Positions 1 through 9,941 of a stretch of DNA of 64,000 nt are shown here, in pieces. The position numbers were made by a program, and so were the translations under genes. The DNA is from Hyphomonas pacifica. Its GTDB lineage: Bacteria > Pseudomonadota > Alphaproteobacteria > Caulobacterales > Hyphomonadaceae. Location of the stretch: assembly GCF_000682675.1 (NCBI RefSeq), contig NZ_AWFA01000005.1, positions 1 to 64,000 on the forward strand, given 5' to 3'. The notes under the pieces were generated by a model. It worked only from the letters and a program-made list of their open reading frames with translations. It was not told the origin of the DNA and did no database searches. How positions within the stretch are numbered: position 1 is the first letter of the stretch; every line of letters begins with the position of its first letter.

Positions 1-29
1 AGTCATCCTTCAATTTCGCTCAGGATGAG
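1..29. repeat. Short REP-like palindrome, copy 1
   Basis: A 7-bp inverted repeat (TCATCCT at 3-9, AGGATGA at 22-28) encloses a 12-base loop. The same 29-base unit recurs with one mismatch at 59154-59182. It lies directly downstream of the methionine gamma-lyase gene, where it could act as a terminator or mRNA-stabilising hairpin. The unit resembles the dispersed intergenic palindromes common in alphaproteobacteria; that likeness is recalled, not searched. Confidence 0.6.
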
Positions 30-48
30 CTTTGGTGTTTGGGGGGGC

Positions 49-1239
49 TTAAGCCACGGCCTGCTCCAGGTCGGCGAGGATGTCGGCCAGGTCTTCGAGG
101 CCGACGGAGAGACGGATGAGGCCGTCGGAGATGCCGTGGGCGGCGCGCTCTTCTTCCGTGTAGGTCGAGTGGGTCATGCTGGCCGGGTGCTGGATCAGGG
201 TTTCGGCATCGCCAAGGCTGACGGCGCGGCGGATCAGCTGCAGGCGGTTCATCATGTCGATGCCGGCCTGATAGCCGCCGTCCAGTTCAAAGGCGATCAT
301 GCCGCCAAAGCCGTCCATCTGGCGCCTGGCGAGGTCGTGCTGGGGATGGCTGGGCAGGCCCGGATAGTGAACCACTGAGACGCTTGGCTGGGCCTCCAGC
401 CATTCGGCAATCTTCCGGCCGCTTTCGCAGTGGCGCTGCATGCGCAATTGCAAGGTCTTCAGTCCCCGCATCACCAGCATGGCATTGAAGGGCGCCATGA
501 CGGACCCGGTCATGTCTTTCACGCCGACCATGCGGATGTCTTGAATGGGCTCGGCCCGGCCGCAGACGATGCCTGCGACAAGGTCTCCATGGCCGCCGAG
601 ATATTTCGTGGCCGAGTGCAGCACGAAGTCTGCGCCCAGCTCTATCGGGCGGGTGAGTAGGGGGGAGGCGTAGGTGTTGTCGACAATTGTGAGCGCGCCG
701 ACCGCGCGGGCAATGTCTGACACGGCGCGGATGTCGACCAGGCGCATGTTCGGATTGGCCGGGGTTTCGAAATAGACGACGCGCGTCGTGTCACTGATTG
801 CGGCGGCGAGCTTTTCCGGGGCGCGCAGATCAACATGGGTGATCTTCACGCCAAAGCGGCTGAGCCCGTCGCGCATGAAGGCGAAGGTGCAGCCATAGAG
901 CGTTTCATCGGTAATGATCTCGTCACCCGGCTTTACCAGCGTCCACAGCGTCGCGGAGATGGCACCCATGCCGCTGGCCGTGGCAATAGCGGCTTCGGCA
1001 CCTTCAAGGCTGGCGATGCGGGATTCGAGCAGGCTGACCGTCGGGTTGGAGATGCGCGAATAAATGTGGCCCTCGGTCTCGCCTGCGAACAGAGCGCCGC
1101 CGGTTTCGGCATCCGGGAAGGCGAAGGTGGATGTGAGGTGCAAGGGCGGCGTCAGGGCGTTTTCATGGTCTGCAGGCTCATAGCCATGATGAATGGCGCG
1201 GGTTGCGGGACCAAGCGGACGGTTGGAATCGAAGGCCAT
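49..1239 (-). CDS. megL: Methionine gamma-lyase (PLP-dependent, Cys/Met metabolism family)
   Basis: Cytosolic PLP enzyme of 396 residues predicted to cleave L-methionine to methanethiol, ammonia and 2-oxobutyrate. The PLP lysine is K212 in the motif [13 protein letters not shown]117 in TLYGCTF matches the active-site cysteine (Cys116 in Pseudomonas putida) that separates methionine gamma-lyases from cystathionine lyases and synthases. The start chosen is the ATG at 1239, preceded by AGGAA; an in-frame ATG 17 codons upstream lacks such a site. It is divergent from an Lrp/AsnC regulator, the arrangement known for mdeA/mdeR-type loci. Cystathionine gamma-lyase or O-succinylhomoserine sulfhydrylase activity is the main alternative. 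Confidence 0.9.
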   Translation of the reverse strand: MAFDSNRPLGPATRAIHHGYEPADHENALTPPLHLTSTFAFPDAETGGALFAGETEGHIYSRISNPTVSLLESRIASLEGAEAAIATASGMGAISATLWTLVKPGDEIITDETLYGCTFAFMRDGLSRFGVKITHVDLRAPEKLAAAISDTTRVVYFETPANPNMRLVDIRAVSDIARAVGALTIVDNTYASPLLTRPIELGADFVLHSATKYLGGHGDLVAGIVCGRAEPIQDIRMVGVKDMTGSVMAPFNAMLVMRGLKTLQLRMQRHCESGRKIAEWLEAQPSVSVVHYPGLPSHPQHDLARRQMDGFGGMIAFELDGGYQAGIDMMNRLQLIRRAVSLGDAETLIQHPASMTHSTYTEEERAAHGISDGLIRLSVGLEDLADILADLEQAVA

Positions 1240-1362
1240 GACGGGTTCCTGTGCAGAAAATTGCGGTATGGCAGCAGAATAGCATCGCAACCAAAGTATG
1301 AGATTTCAAATATTGCCATAAACTGATATAAAATTGGCAGAATATGCTAACAGGAGCGCTAA
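1240..1362. promoter_or_regulatory. Divergent control region between megL and the Lrp-type regulator
   Basis: This AT-rich gap separates two divergent genes. It contains imperfect dyads: TTGCG at 1261-1265 against CGCAA at 1286-1290, and TTGCCA near 1314 against TGGCAG near 1335. Lrp-family proteins usually bind between themselves and their divergent target, so these dyads are the likely operators. Exact promoter elements could not be assigned. Confidence 0.4.
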
Positions 1363-1833
1363 ATGGACCGGATAGATGCCAAGATTGTGCGGGCCTTGCA
1401 GGAAGATGGCCGCCTGACCAATCAAGACCTGGCGGAAAAGGTGGGCCTGTCGCCGTCACCCTGTCTGCGCCGGGTGCGCAATCTGGAGGCCGATGGAGTG
1501 ATTCAGGGCTATTCCGCGCTGGTGGACCAGAAGGCCTGCGGCTATCCGATCACCTGTTTCATGCGCATTCGCCTGTCTGTGCACAGCGAAGAGGCCGTAC
1601 AGCGCTTCGAGGCGAAGATCATGGAGACCGAGGCCGTGCTGGACTGCTATCTGATGACCGGCGGGGCCGATTACCAGCTGCGCATTGTGGCCGAGAGTCT
1701 GGATGCGTATGAGCAATTGGTGCGTCACACCATCCAGCGCCTGCCGGGCATTGCCTCCATCGAGACGAGCTTTGCCTATGGCGTTGTGAAGAAGTCCCGC
1801 GTTTTGCCGGTAAAGCTGGAGGCTGCGCTATAG
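1363..1833 (+). CDS. Lrp/AsnC-family transcriptional regulator
   Basis: A 156-residue DNA-binding regulator of usual Lrp length. An N-terminal winged helix-turn-helix (about residues 18-47, LTNQDLAEKVGLSPSPCLRR) is followed by a RAM/AsnC ligand-binding beta-alpha fold (about 65-145). It is divergent from methionine gamma-lyase and probably activates that gene in response to methionine or another amino acid, as MdeR does in Pseudomonas. The ligand is inferred from context. Confidence 0.92.
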   Translation: MDRIDAKIVRALQEDGRLTNQDLAEKVGLSPSPCLRRVRNLEADGVIQGYSALVDQKACGYPITCFMRIRLSVHSEEAVQRFEAKIMETEAVLDCYLMTGGADYQLRIVAESLDAYEQLVRHTIQRLPGIASIETSFAYGVVKKSRVLPVKLEAAL

Positions 1834-1866
1834 GCGCGGCGCGCGGACCTGCTATATAGACGGGTG

Positions 1867-4719
1867 ATGAGCATAGATTCCCCTGCGACTGCACCCAAAG
1901 GCCCAACCCTGGTTGAGGCGCGCAGCCATCTGCTGCGGCGGCCTGGCAAATGGCGGATTTCCAATATCATTGATGGCCGGGCCCTGCGGGTGAAGCTGAC
2001 GGCGGCGGCGCTGGACAATCTGGGCAACCCCCAGGCCATGCGCAAGGCTGCGCTGAACCATCTGCACGGCGCGATGTTCCGCGGCCGCATGATTGCGCAG
2101 GAGCGACTGCAGCAGGGAGCGGACGGCCTGGATACGGCGCGGTTGTTGTCTGCGGTGCAGGATGAAGTGATCCATGCCCTGTATGATTTCACGACGACGC
2201 ATGTGCACCGCGCGCGCAACCCCACAGAGGCCGAGCGTCTGGCGATCCTGGCGACGGGGGGCTATGGCCGCGGCGTGATGGCGCCGTCTTCTGACACGGA
2301 CCTTCTGTTCCTGCGTGCCTACAAGGCGAGCCCGCATACGGAAAGCGTGATCGAATACATGCTGTACGCGCTGTGGGACATGGGGCTAAAAGTGGGCAAT
2401 GCATTCCGTACGCCAACGGAGTGTGTCAAACTGGCAGCCGAGGATGTGACGATCAAGACATCCCTGCTGGATGCGCGTTTCATCTGCGGCGACCAGGCCC
2501 TGTCTGACGAGATGCAGGTGAAGTTCCAGAAGGATGCGGTGGAGGGCAAGGATGCCGACTTCATCGCTGACAAGCTGGCCGAGCGCGATGCCCGCCACGC
2601 ACGGCAGGGCGATGCGCGCTATGTGGTGGAGCCGAACCTGAAAGAGGGCAAGGGCGGCCTGCGTGACCTGCAGACCCTATACTGGCTGATCAAGCATATG
2701 CATGGCGGCAAGACGCTGGAAGATGTGATGAAGAAGGCTCCGTTCACGGAGAGTGAGTACGGGACTTACATTCGATCTGCGCGGTTCCTGTGGACGGTGC
2801 GCTGTCATCTGCACTTTGTGACCGGGCGGGCGGAAGAGCGCCTCAGCTTTGACCTTCAGCCGGAGATCGCGGCGCGGATGGGCTATCGCGACCGGCGCGG
2901 ACAGCAGGGCGTCGAGCGCTTCATGAAGCGCTATTTCCTTGTGACCAAGGATATTGGCGCGCTAACGCGCATCGTGGCGGCAAAGCTGGAGGCCGACCAG
3001 AAGAAGCGACCGGAAGGCTTTCGCCGTCTGTTGCCGCAGCGCAGCCCGCAGCCCCTGAAGGATGAGGGCTTTGTGATTGATGCCGGACGCGTCAGTATCA
3101 CATCTGAAAAGGTGATGAAGTCTGACCCGCTGAACATGCTGCGCCTGTTCATCATCGCGCGCCGCGAGGGCAAGGACATTCATCCGGATGCGCTGACGGC
3201 GCTGACGCGAAATTTGAGGTCCCTGAATGAGCGTGTAAGGAACATGCCGGAGGCGCGGGAGCTGATGCTGGATGCCATTCTGGGCGGGAAGGACCCCGGC
3301 CTGATCCTGCGCCGTATGAATGAGGCCGGCATACTGGGCAAGGTGATCCCGGAATTTGGCGGCATTGTCGCACAGACGCAGTTCAACATGTATCATCACT
3401 ACACGGTAGATGAGCACACGATCCGCGCGGTTGAGGCGATTGCGGAGATGGAGAATGGCAATGCCGAACGCGTGCCGCTGGCGACCGAGATTTTCCCGCT
3501 GATCGAGAACCGCCGGGCACTTTACATGGCCATGCTGCTGCATGATACCGGCAAGGGCCGAGGCGACCAGCAGGTGGAAGGGATGAAGACCTCTTCGCGC
3601 GCCTGCCAGCGTCTGGGCATGCCGGAGGACGAAACGGAACTGGTCGCCTGGCTGGTGGGCCACCATCTGGAACTGAGCGAGACGGCCCAGAAGCGGGATA
3701 TTTCCGATCCGCGCACGGTGACGCAATTTGCCAATATGGTCGGCTCTCTGGAGCGCTTGCGGCTGCTTTACATCCTGACGGCGGCAGACATTCGCGCCGT
3801 GGGCCCCGGCGTGTGGAATGCGTGGAAGGGGCAGCTGATGGCGGACCTCTACCACAACACCGCCGCAGCGCTGCGAGGGGGACGCGCCGACGAGAAAGGT
3901 GTGCAAGCCGAGCTGGAAGCGAAAGCCGAGACGCGCCGCGAAGCACTGATTGAGCAAATTGGCACAATTCCGCCTTTGCAGCTGGAAATGGAGACGGCTT
4001 ATTGGACGGGCTTCGATCTGGAAGACTTGGCCTGGCATGCTGACGCGCTGGCGATGAGCGGCAATATTGTCTGTCATCGGTTCCCGCCGGAAGGGGGGGC
4101 GCTGGCCTTGCTGGTGTCCGGCTCTGACAGACCGGGCCTGTTCGCAGACTTGGCCGGCACGCTGGCCAATCTGGGCGCGAACGTTGTCTCCGCGCAGGTG
4201 TTCACCAGCAAGAGCGGGCGCATCGTCGATATCTTCATCCTTCAGGACGCTGCGCAGAAGCCCTATGGCCAGAGCGATCCAAGCCGTCTGACGCGCCTGG
4301 AAAAGGCGCTGCATGATGTGCTGAGCGGGACGCAGGTAAAAGAGCTGGCGAAATCGCGGACCGGACGACGTCAGGCCGCCTTCCTGGTGCAGCCCTCTGC
4401 GCAGATCCGGGACGATGTGTCAGCCGATTATACCGTGATCGATATTGCGGGCCGCGACCGGCCGGGGCTTCTGTTCGATGTGGCGCGCGTGCTGGCAGAT
4501 CTGGAACTGTCCATTCACTCTGCGCATGTCGGATCGTATGGCGAGCGCATGTTCGATGCGTTCTATGTGCAGTCCGAGCAGGGCCACAAATTGTCCGACG
4601 ACGCCCAGAAAGAGACCCTGAGAGAACGTCTTCTTGGCGCATTGGGGCGCCATGAACCGGATGCGCCGGAAACGCCGGCCCGGAAACTGAAACGCTCCCG
4701 CGCCGTGGACAGTTTCTGA
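1867..4719 (+). CDS. glnD: [Protein-PII] uridylyltransferase / uridylyl-removing enzyme
   Basis: A 950-residue bifunctional nitrogen sensor that uridylylates PII under nitrogen limitation and removes UMP when glutamine is high. The nucleotidyltransferase motif GGYGRGVMAPSSDTDLLFL lies near residues 131-149. An HD phosphohydrolase region carries LLHDTGKG near residue 558. Two C-terminal ACT domains (about 745-830 and 855-935), each with a DRPGLL/F motif, should bind glutamine. An overlapping GTG one codon upstream is an alternative start. glnD beside murJ is a common alphaproteobacterial order. Confidence 0.96.
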   Translation: MSIDSPATAPKGPTLVEARSHLLRRPGKWRISNIIDGRALRVKLTAAALDNLGNPQAMRKAALNHLHGAMFRGRMIAQERLQQGADGLDTARLLSAVQDEVIHALYDFTTTHVHRARNPTEAERLAILATGGYGRGVMAPSSDTDLLFLRAYKASPHTESVIEYMLYALWDMGLKVGNAFRTPTECVKLAAEDVTIKTSLLDARFICGDQALSDEMQVKFQKDAVEGKDADFIADKLAERDARHARQGDARYVVEPNLKEGKGGLRDLQTLYWLIKHMHGGKTLEDVMKKAPFTESEYGTYIRSARFLWTVRCHLHFVTGRAEERLSFDLQPEIAARMGYRDRRGQQGVERFMKRYFLVTKDIGALTRIVAAKLEADQKKRPEGFRRLLPQRSPQPLKDEGFVIDAGRVSITSEKVMKSDPLNMLRLFIIARREGKDIHPDALTALTRNLRSLNERVRNMPEARELMLDAILGGKDPGLILRRMNEAGILGKVIPEFGGIVAQTQFNMYHHYTVDEHTIRAVEAIAEMENGNAERVPLATEIFPLIENRRALYMAMLLHDTGKGRGDQQVEGMKTSSRACQRLGMPEDETELVAWLVGHHLELSETAQKRDISDPRTVTQFANMVGSLERLRLLYILTAADIRAVGPGVWNAWKGQLMADLYHNTAAALRGGRADEKGVQAELEAKAETRREALIEQIGTIPPLQLEMETAYWTGFDLEDLAWHADALAMSGNIVCHRFPPEGGALALLVSGSDRPGLFADLAGTLANLGANVVSAQVFTSKSGRIVDIFILQDAAQKPYGQSDPSRLTRLEKALHDVLSGTQVKELAKSRTGRRQAAFLVQPSAQIRDDVSADYTVIDIAGRDRPGLLFDVARVLADLELSIHSAHVGSYGERMFDAFYVQSEQGHKLSDDAQKETLRERLLGALGRHEPDAPETPARKLKRSRAVDSF

Positions 4720-4741
4720 GAATTCGATCAGAGGAATCGCG

Positions 4742-6298
4742 ATGAGTGTCGCGCGCAACACCCTGGTGCAATCCTCGCTGACCCTGGGCAGCCGCGTGCT
4801 AGGCATGGTGCGCGACATATTGCTGATCGCCAAGATCGGCGCCGGGCCGGTGGGCGATGCCTGGGCGACGGCGCAGCAATTCCCGAACCTGTTCCGCCGC
4901 ATTTTTGCCGAGGGTGCATTCGCGTCAGCCTTTGTGCCGACCTATGCGCGCACGCTGGAGGCAGAAGGGCATGAGGCCGCGCGGGCCGTGGCGCAGGAAG
5001 CGCTGCGCGTTCTGTTCGCGACGACAGCGGCGCTGACCATTCTGGCGCAGATATTCATGCCCTGGGTCTTGCTGTTGATCCATGGCGGGCAGGCGGATGA
5101 TCCGGAGAATTACGCGCTGGCCGTCCTGCTGACGCGGATCACCATGCCGTACCTGACCTTTATGGCGATTGCGGCGCTGCTGTCTGGCGTGCTGAATTCG
5201 GCCGAGCGGTTCATTCTGTCTGCCGGCGCGCCGACGCTGCTGAATTTGTCTCTCATCCCGGCGGCCTTTGTGGCGCCGTCGGCAGAGGGGACGGCGCTGG
5301 CGGCGGCAGTGGCCTATTTCTTTGCGGGCCTGTTGCAGGCGGGTGTGCTGTGGTGGGGCGTGCGCCGCCAGAAAGTGCACATCAGCCTGATCGGCTGGCC
5401 GCGTCTGACGCCTGCCGTGAAGAAGGTGCTGAAGCTGGCCATACCGGGCACAATTGCGGCTTCTGGCACGCAGATTAACATCATTGTCAGCCAGTCCCTC
5501 GCCAGCTTTGAGGTTGGCGCGAAATCCTGGCTCTATGCGGCAGACCGGCTCTATCAGCTGCCGCTGGGCCTGGTTGGCGTGGCGGTGGGCGTCGCGATTC
5601 TGCCGCGCCTCAGCCGGGCGGCGCGCGCCTTTGATGAAGCGGGCAGCCGCCGGACCATGGATGAGGGGATCGGCCTGGCCATGGCGCTGACCCTGCCGGC
5701 GGCGGCGGCGCTGATGATTGCGCCGGTCTTCCTGATTGATGTGTTCTTCACACGCGGGGAATTCCTGCTGTCGGATGCGCAGATGTCTGGTCATGCGCTG
5801 TTCCATTTTGCCTGGGGCGTGCCGGCCTTTGTGCTGATCAAGGTGCTGGCCCCGGCCTTCTTTGCGCGGGAGGATACCAAGACTCCGATGCGCTATGCGC
5901 TGACGTCCGTGCTGATCAATACGGTGCTGGGGGCAGGGCTGTTCTTCTGGATGAAATCCAACGGGCAGGCGGGCTTTATTGGTCTGGCCATCGCGACCTC
6001 CATTGCGGCCTGGGTGAATACGGCCCTGCTGGCGATGACTCTGATGCGGCGCGGATGGTACACGCCCGGTGCGCGGCTTGTATCCGGCGTGGTGCGTGCG
6101 GCCCTGGCGACGGCGGTGATGAGCGCGGCGGTGTGGTTCATGCTGCAGAATCTGGCCTTGATACAGGCGCAGGTGCTGAACTCCCGCACTCTGGCTGCGG
6201 TGCTGATCGTGCTGGCCGGAGGCGTGATATACGCTTTTGCAGCCCTGCTGACCGGCGCGATCCGCATTTCTGACATCAGGCAGGCTTTGCGGCGCTAG
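4742..6298 (+). CDS. murJ: Lipid II flippase MurJ (MviN family)
   Basis: A 518-residue polytopic inner-membrane protein of the MOP superfamily that moves lipid II across the membrane for peptidoglycan synthesis. The N-terminal stretch (SSLTLGSRVLGMVRDILLIA, then FRRIFAEGAFASAFVP near residue 55) is the MurJ signature, and about fourteen hydrophobic segments follow. AGAGGAA precedes the ATG. It follows glnD by 22 bases and is probably co-transcribed. Confidence 0.96.
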   Translation: MSVARNTLVQSSLTLGSRVLGMVRDILLIAKIGAGPVGDAWATAQQFPNLFRRIFAEGAFASAFVPTYARTLEAEGHEAARAVAQEALRVLFATTAALTILAQIFMPWVLLLIHGGQADDPENYALAVLLTRITMPYLTFMAIAALLSGVLNSAERFILSAGAPTLLNLSLIPAAFVAPSAEGTALAAAVAYFFAGLLQAGVLWWGVRRQKVHISLIGWPRLTPAVKKVLKLAIPGTIAASGTQINIIVSQSLASFEVGAKSWLYAADRLYQLPLGLVGVAVGVAILPRLSRAARAFDEAGSRRTMDEGIGLAMALTLPAAAALMIAPVFLIDVFFTRGEFLLSDAQMSGHALFHFAWGVPAFVLIKVLAPAFFAREDTKTPMRYALTSVLINTVLGAGLFFWMKSNGQAGFIGLAIATSIAAWVNTALLAMTLMRRGWYTPGARLVSGVVRAALATAVMSAAVWFMLQNLALIQAQVLNSRTLAAVLIVLAGGVIYAFAALLTGAIRISDIRQALRR

Positions 6299-6322
6299 AC
6301 AAACGCGCTAAAGCGCCTGCCC

Positions 6323-7363
6323 ATGAGCGATACACATTCCCCCACCTATAGCGGCCCGCAGCGTATTTTCTCGGGCATCCAGCCAACCGGCAATCTGCAT
6401 CTGGGCAACTATCTGGGCGCCCTGAAGAAATTCGTGGACCTGCAGGAAGAGGGCTGGGACGCGGTTTATGCGGTTGTGGACCTGCACGCGATCACCATGC
6501 CGGTGGAGAAGGGCGCGCTGATCAGCCAGACACGGCAGATCGCAGCGGCCTTCCTGGCGTGCGGCGTGGACCCGAAGAAATCCATCCTCTATGCGCAGTC
6601 TTCGGTGAAGGCGCACGTGGAACTGGCCTGGATCTTCAATTGCGTGGCGCGGATGGGCTGGGTCGAGCGGATGACGCAGTTCAAGGACAAGGCCGGCAAG
6701 GATGCCGAGCGGGCTTCTGTCGGCCTGTTCACCTATCCCGTGCTGCAGGCAGCAGACATTTTGGCCTACAAGGCGACGCATGTGCCGGTCGGCGAAGACC
6801 AGAAGCAACATCTGGAGCTCTCCCGCGATATCGCCGACCGCTTCAACCGCGAATATGACGCGCCGGGCTTCTTCCCGTTGCCGGAGCCGTTGATCAAGGG
6901 GCCGGGCGCGCGCGTGATGAGCCTGAAGGATGGCAGCAAGAAGATGTCGAAGTCCGATCCGTCGGAACTGTCTCGCATCGCGCTGGTGGATGATGCCGAC
7001 ACGATCGCCAAGAAGATCAAGAAGGCGAAGACCGACCTGCTGGGCGATATGCCGAGCGAGGTGGAGGGCCTGGAAGGCCGCCCCGAGGTGGAGAATCTGG
7101 TCGGCATCTATGCGGCCCTCTCCGGAGAAACTGTCGAGGCTGTGCTGAAGCAATATGGCGGGCAGGGCTTTGGTGTCTTCAAGCCGGCACTGGCCGAGGT
7201 GACGGTGAACCATCTGGCCCCGATCACGCAGCGCTTCCGCGAGATTCTGGATGATGTGAGCTTTATCGATAGCGTGTTGAAGGATGGCGCTGAGCGGGCT
7301 GATGCGATGTCTGCGCCGGTCATCCGGGAAGTGCGCGAACTGGTCGGCTTCTGGGGCGCATGA
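6323..7363 (+). CDS. trpS: Tryptophanyl-tRNA synthetase
   Basis: A 346-residue class I aminoacyl-tRNA synthetase charging tRNA-Trp. The HIGH-equivalent HLGNYLGAL is near residues 24-32 and the KMSKS loop (KKMSKSD) near residue 208. Length and the opening [10 protein letters not shown] are typical. It lies 24 bases after murJ, so glnD-murJ-trpS may form one transcription unit. Confidence 0.97.
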   Translation: MSDTHSPTYSGPQRIFSGIQPTGNLHLGNYLGALKKFVDLQEEGWDAVYAVVDLHAITMPVEKGALISQTRQIAAAFLACGVDPKKSILYAQSSVKAHVELAWIFNCVARMGWVERMTQFKDKAGKDAERASVGLFTYPVLQAADILAYKATHVPVGEDQKQHLELSRDIADRFNREYDAPGFFPLPEPLIKGPGARVMSLKDGSKKMSKSDPSELSRIALVDDADTIAKKIKKAKTDLLGDMPSEVEGLEGRPEVENLVGIYAALSGETVEAVLKQYGGQGFGVFKPALAEVTVNHLAPITQRFREILDDVSFIDSVLKDGAERADAMSAPVIREVRELVGFWGA

Positions 7364-7370
7364 GGCTGAC

Positions 7371-7400
7371 CTGCACGGATTTGGCCTGCGCGGATTTGGT
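7371..7400. repeat. Two tandem 15-base units
   Basis: Two adjacent 15-base units starting CTGC and containing CGGATTTGG (7371-7385 and 7386-7400) differ at two positions. They lie just after the trpS stop. No function is evident. Confidence 0.5.
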
Positions 7401-7461
7401 TTGTTGACCTTCTGCGCCTTCGGCCTATCCCTCTGACCCTAAATCATTCTGGAGCGTTCCC

Positions 7462-7923
7462 ATGCGTCTTGTATCCCTGATTGCCGGTCTTTCCGTTGCT
7501 GCTCTCGCAGCCTGTTCCCAGGAAGCGAAAGCGCCGGACGTGACGCCGGTACCGGTTGTGACCGATGCGTTCATCGTGATGCCTGCACCTGGCCGGGACG
7601 TTGCCATGGGGGGCCTGACGCTGAGCGTGGAGGGGGGGGCGATCTGGCTGACGGGCGCTGACACCAACATCGCCGACAAGGCCGAGCTGCATACGATGAG
7701 CATGGAAGACGGCGTCATGCGCATGCGCAAGGTAGAGCGTCTGGAAGCGACGCCGATTGTGCCGCTGGAACTGGAACGCGGCGGCGCGCACCTGATGTTC
7801 TTCGGAATCAGTGACCAGATTGCACCTGGCGACCTGGCAGAGCTGGTACTGACCCTGGCGGATGAGAATGGCGAAGAACAGACGCTGACCACTGAGGCCG
7901 AAATTCGCGCCATGGGCGAGTAA
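7462..7923 (+). CDS. PCu(A)C-type copper chaperone lipoprotein
   Basis: A 153-residue lipoprotein with lipobox LAAC (Cys18). It carries the complete PCu(A)C copper motif H77-X10-M88-X21-H110-X-M112. The family delivers Cu(I) in the periplasm, typically to the CuA or CuB centre of cytochrome c oxidase. Here lipidation predicts membrane anchoring. Sco or other oxidase-assembly genes are absent nearby, so the target is unknown. Confidence 0.9.
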   Translation: MRLVSLIAGLSVAALAACSQEAKAPDVTPVPVVTDAFIVMPAPGRDVAMGGLTLSVEGGAIWLTGADTNIADKAELHTMSMEDGVMRMRKVERLEATPIVPLELERGGAHLMFFGISDQIAPGDLAELVLTLADENGEEQTLTTEAEIRAMGE

Positions 7924-8021
7924 TTTCTGCTCTCCGGCGCGTTGCAGGCCGTTATACTTCCCAACATCTTGCCGGTCCGGTCAAAATACCGGCACTCCGT
8001 AGCTTTGCGGATATTTAACAG

Positions 8022-8036
8022 TTAATGCACTGTTAA
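8022..8036 (+). promoter_or_regulatory. Candidate CtrA binding box (TTAA-N7-TTAA)
   Basis: A perfect TTAA-N7-TTAA match lies 75 bases upstream of the DUF2333 gene. It is embedded in a larger 9-bp inverted repeat (8014-8022 against 8029-8037). CtrA, the cell-cycle regulator phosphorylated through CckA and ChpT, recognises this consensus in Caulobacter relatives. CckA is encoded later in the window. TTAA-rich palindromes can occur by chance, so binding is inferred. Confidence 0.5.
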
Positions 8037-8110
8037 AATGCCCCATTCGCCTGCATAGTGGTGTAAACGCAACAGGTCTCCAGCGTTTTCATGCAAACAG
8101 GGTAGAGTAG

Positions 8111-9169
8111 ATGGCATTTGATAGTAGTCGCCTCCCCGCGGCCTACCAGGAGGAAGGTCCTGCCGTGACCGTGCTTGGGTCTGATCATCTCGTAACCTTC
8201 GATTATGCCGAGCCCAGCCCGGTGATGGTGTTTGCACAGCGCTGGTGGCGACGGACCAAGCTGGCGCTCAAGATTGGCGCCGTTGTGGCGGCCGTGGTGG
8301 CCTATCCGGTGCTGACCGTCGCTTCCAACAAGATTGATGACAGCCATGTCGAGATCGCCGGGCAGGACTGGACGATGCCGGAAGTGGGTGTCGCCATCAA
8401 CAAGATCGCCCGTGAACTGGAAGGGGCCGGCTGGGCAGGGGACCGGGCGAACTGGCACCCGCAGGCCCGCCTGACGGCGATGCCGGCCTGGCAGGTTGCG
8501 ACCACAGACGCGCTGTCTGACCATACACGCATGCTGTCCGAGCTGACCGTGAAGGGCGGCGAAGTCGATTCTGACCTGAAAGCGGCGACGCGTTTGCTGC
8601 GCGGCGTGCCAGGCGAAGACATGCGCCCGCGCCTGACGGCAGCGGCGGAAGCCCTGAACCGCTATGATTCCCGCGCGGGCCGAGGCCTGGCCGTGGCACC
8701 GGACAAGCTGGAAAAGCTGAAGGCGGAAGCCAACCTGTTCGCTGACTGGGCAAAGGCCGACCGCATCGACCTGGCCGTTCAGGTCAATCAGGATGTCGTC
8801 GAATGGCCGGCCAGCAAGGCCGACATTGAAAGCTTCTATGGCGCCAAGGCGCGCGCCCATGTTGCCCAGCAAATGCTGGCGGTCGCTCGTGTGACCGAGC
8901 CGCGTCTGGCGCGTTTGCCGGCTGTCAGCACAGCCTTTGACAAGGCCGAGCAGGCCTGGGGCCGCGCGGCGGAGATGAAGCCCCTGATCGTTTCCAACCA
9001 GAACGGCGACGGCCCGTTCATGGCCAACCATCTGGCCAGTATCGGCTTTTTCCTGGTGGAAGCTGAACAAGCGTCCCGCGATCTGGCGGCGGCGCTTGAA
9101 GACCTGCCGGAAGGCGCGCTGGAGAATGTTGCCTCTCTGGAAACGCGTCTCGCCTCCACCGCGCCCTGA
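8111..9169 (+). CDS. DUF2333 family membrane-anchored protein
   Basis: A 352-residue alphaproteobacterial protein of unknown function. A cytosolic N-terminus of about 55 residues (including the basic RWWRRTK) precedes one transmembrane helix (about 56-75, IGAVVAAVVAYPVLTVA). The rest is a large, probably periplasmic, mostly helical domain. The sequence fits the DUF2333 family. It follows a candidate CtrA box, suggesting cell-cycle control. Envelope structure or division is a guess from topology only. Confidence 0.8.
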   Translation: MAFDSSRLPAAYQEEGPAVTVLGSDHLVTFDYAEPSPVMVFAQRWWRRTKLALKIGAVVAAVVAYPVLTVASNKIDDSHVEIAGQDWTMPEVGVAINKIARELEGAGWAGDRANWHPQARLTAMPAWQVATTDALSDHTRMLSELTVKGGEVDSDLKAATRLLRGVPGEDMRPRLTAAAEALNRYDSRAGRGLAVAPDKLEKLKAEANLFADWAKADRIDLAVQVNQDVVEWPASKADIESFYGAKARAHVAQQMLAVARVTEPRLARLPAVSTAFDKAEQAWGRAAEMKPLIVSNQNGDGPFMANHLASIGFFLVEAEQASRDLAAALEDLPEGALENVASLETRLASTAP

Positions 9170-9262
9170 TCCTGCGCGCCTAATCACACGGGGACGTCTT
9201 GAACCGGCCTGCTTTGCGCGCCATCTGAAGGGCAACGCGCACAGTAGAAAGGGCTTCCGGCC

Positions 9263-9841
9263 ATGTTCATCCAGACCGAACCGACCCCGAACCCGGATAC
9301 GGTGAAATTCCTGCCCGGCCATCCTGTGGCTGGCAACAAGGGCCCGTTTGATTTTCCGGATGCCGCCAGCGCCCGCATCAGCCTGCTGGCTCGGGCCCTG
9401 TTTCAGGTGGACGGTGTGGAGCGTGTGTTCCTGGGCAGTGATTTCGTCTCCATCAACAAGGAAGCCAACCGTGACTGGAAGCATGTGAAGCCGATGGTGC
9501 TGGCCGCGATCATGGATCATTACATGGCAGGCCTGCCGGTGGTGGAAGAAGGGGCTGAACCGTCTGCCGCCAGCGAGGCGGATGTTTCCTATGAAGGCGA
9601 AGCCGCCGAGATCGTCGACGAGATCAAGGAACTGATCGAAACCCGCGTTCGCCCGGCCGTGGCGCAGGATGGCGGAGACATCATCTTCCACAAATTTGAG
9701 CCTGAGACCGGCATTGTGCATCTGTCTATGCGCGGGGCCTGTGCGGGCTGTCCGTCTTCCACGATGACGCTGAAGCAGGGCATCGAGAACATGCTGAAAA
9801 CCTATGTGCCGGAAGTGACAGCCGTGGAAGCTGTACTCTAG
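9263..9841 (+). CDS. nfuA: NifU-family Fe-S scaffold/carrier (Nfu type)
   Basis: A 192-residue iron-sulfur cluster carrier. An N-terminal Nfu_N domain (FIQTEPTPNPDTVKFLPG, about residues 2-90) is joined by an acidic linker to the C-terminal NifU domain (about 115-188), whose C160-x-x-C163 holds the bridging cluster. Mitochondrial NFU1 shares this architecture. It stands alone without isc or suf genes. Confidence 0.93.
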   Translation: MFIQTEPTPNPDTVKFLPGHPVAGNKGPFDFPDAASARISLLARALFQVDGVERVFLGSDFVSINKEANRDWKHVKPMVLAAIMDHYMAGLPVVEEGAEPSAASEADVSYEGEAAEIVDEIKELIETRVRPAVAQDGGDIIFHKFEPETGIVHLSMRGACAGCPSSTMTLKQGIENMLKTYVPEVTAVEAVL

Positions 9842-9941
9842 CTGGAACGACCAGACCTGCAGCGCATATTGCATTGATTATGCACGCGATCCCCGGCACG
9901 CTGGGGCACAAACAAAGTGACAAGCAAGAGGATCTCAGTTT

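Noticed and set aside
2962-4314. A 450-codon antisense frame inside glnD
   Set aside because: It lies wholly within the conserved glnD coding region and shows no recognisable protein features.
8033-9874. A 613-codon open frame antisense to DUF2333 and nfuA
   Set aside because: It is the mirror of two well-supported genes in GC-rich DNA, has composition typical of shadow frames (rich in Arg, His, Gln) and no domain.
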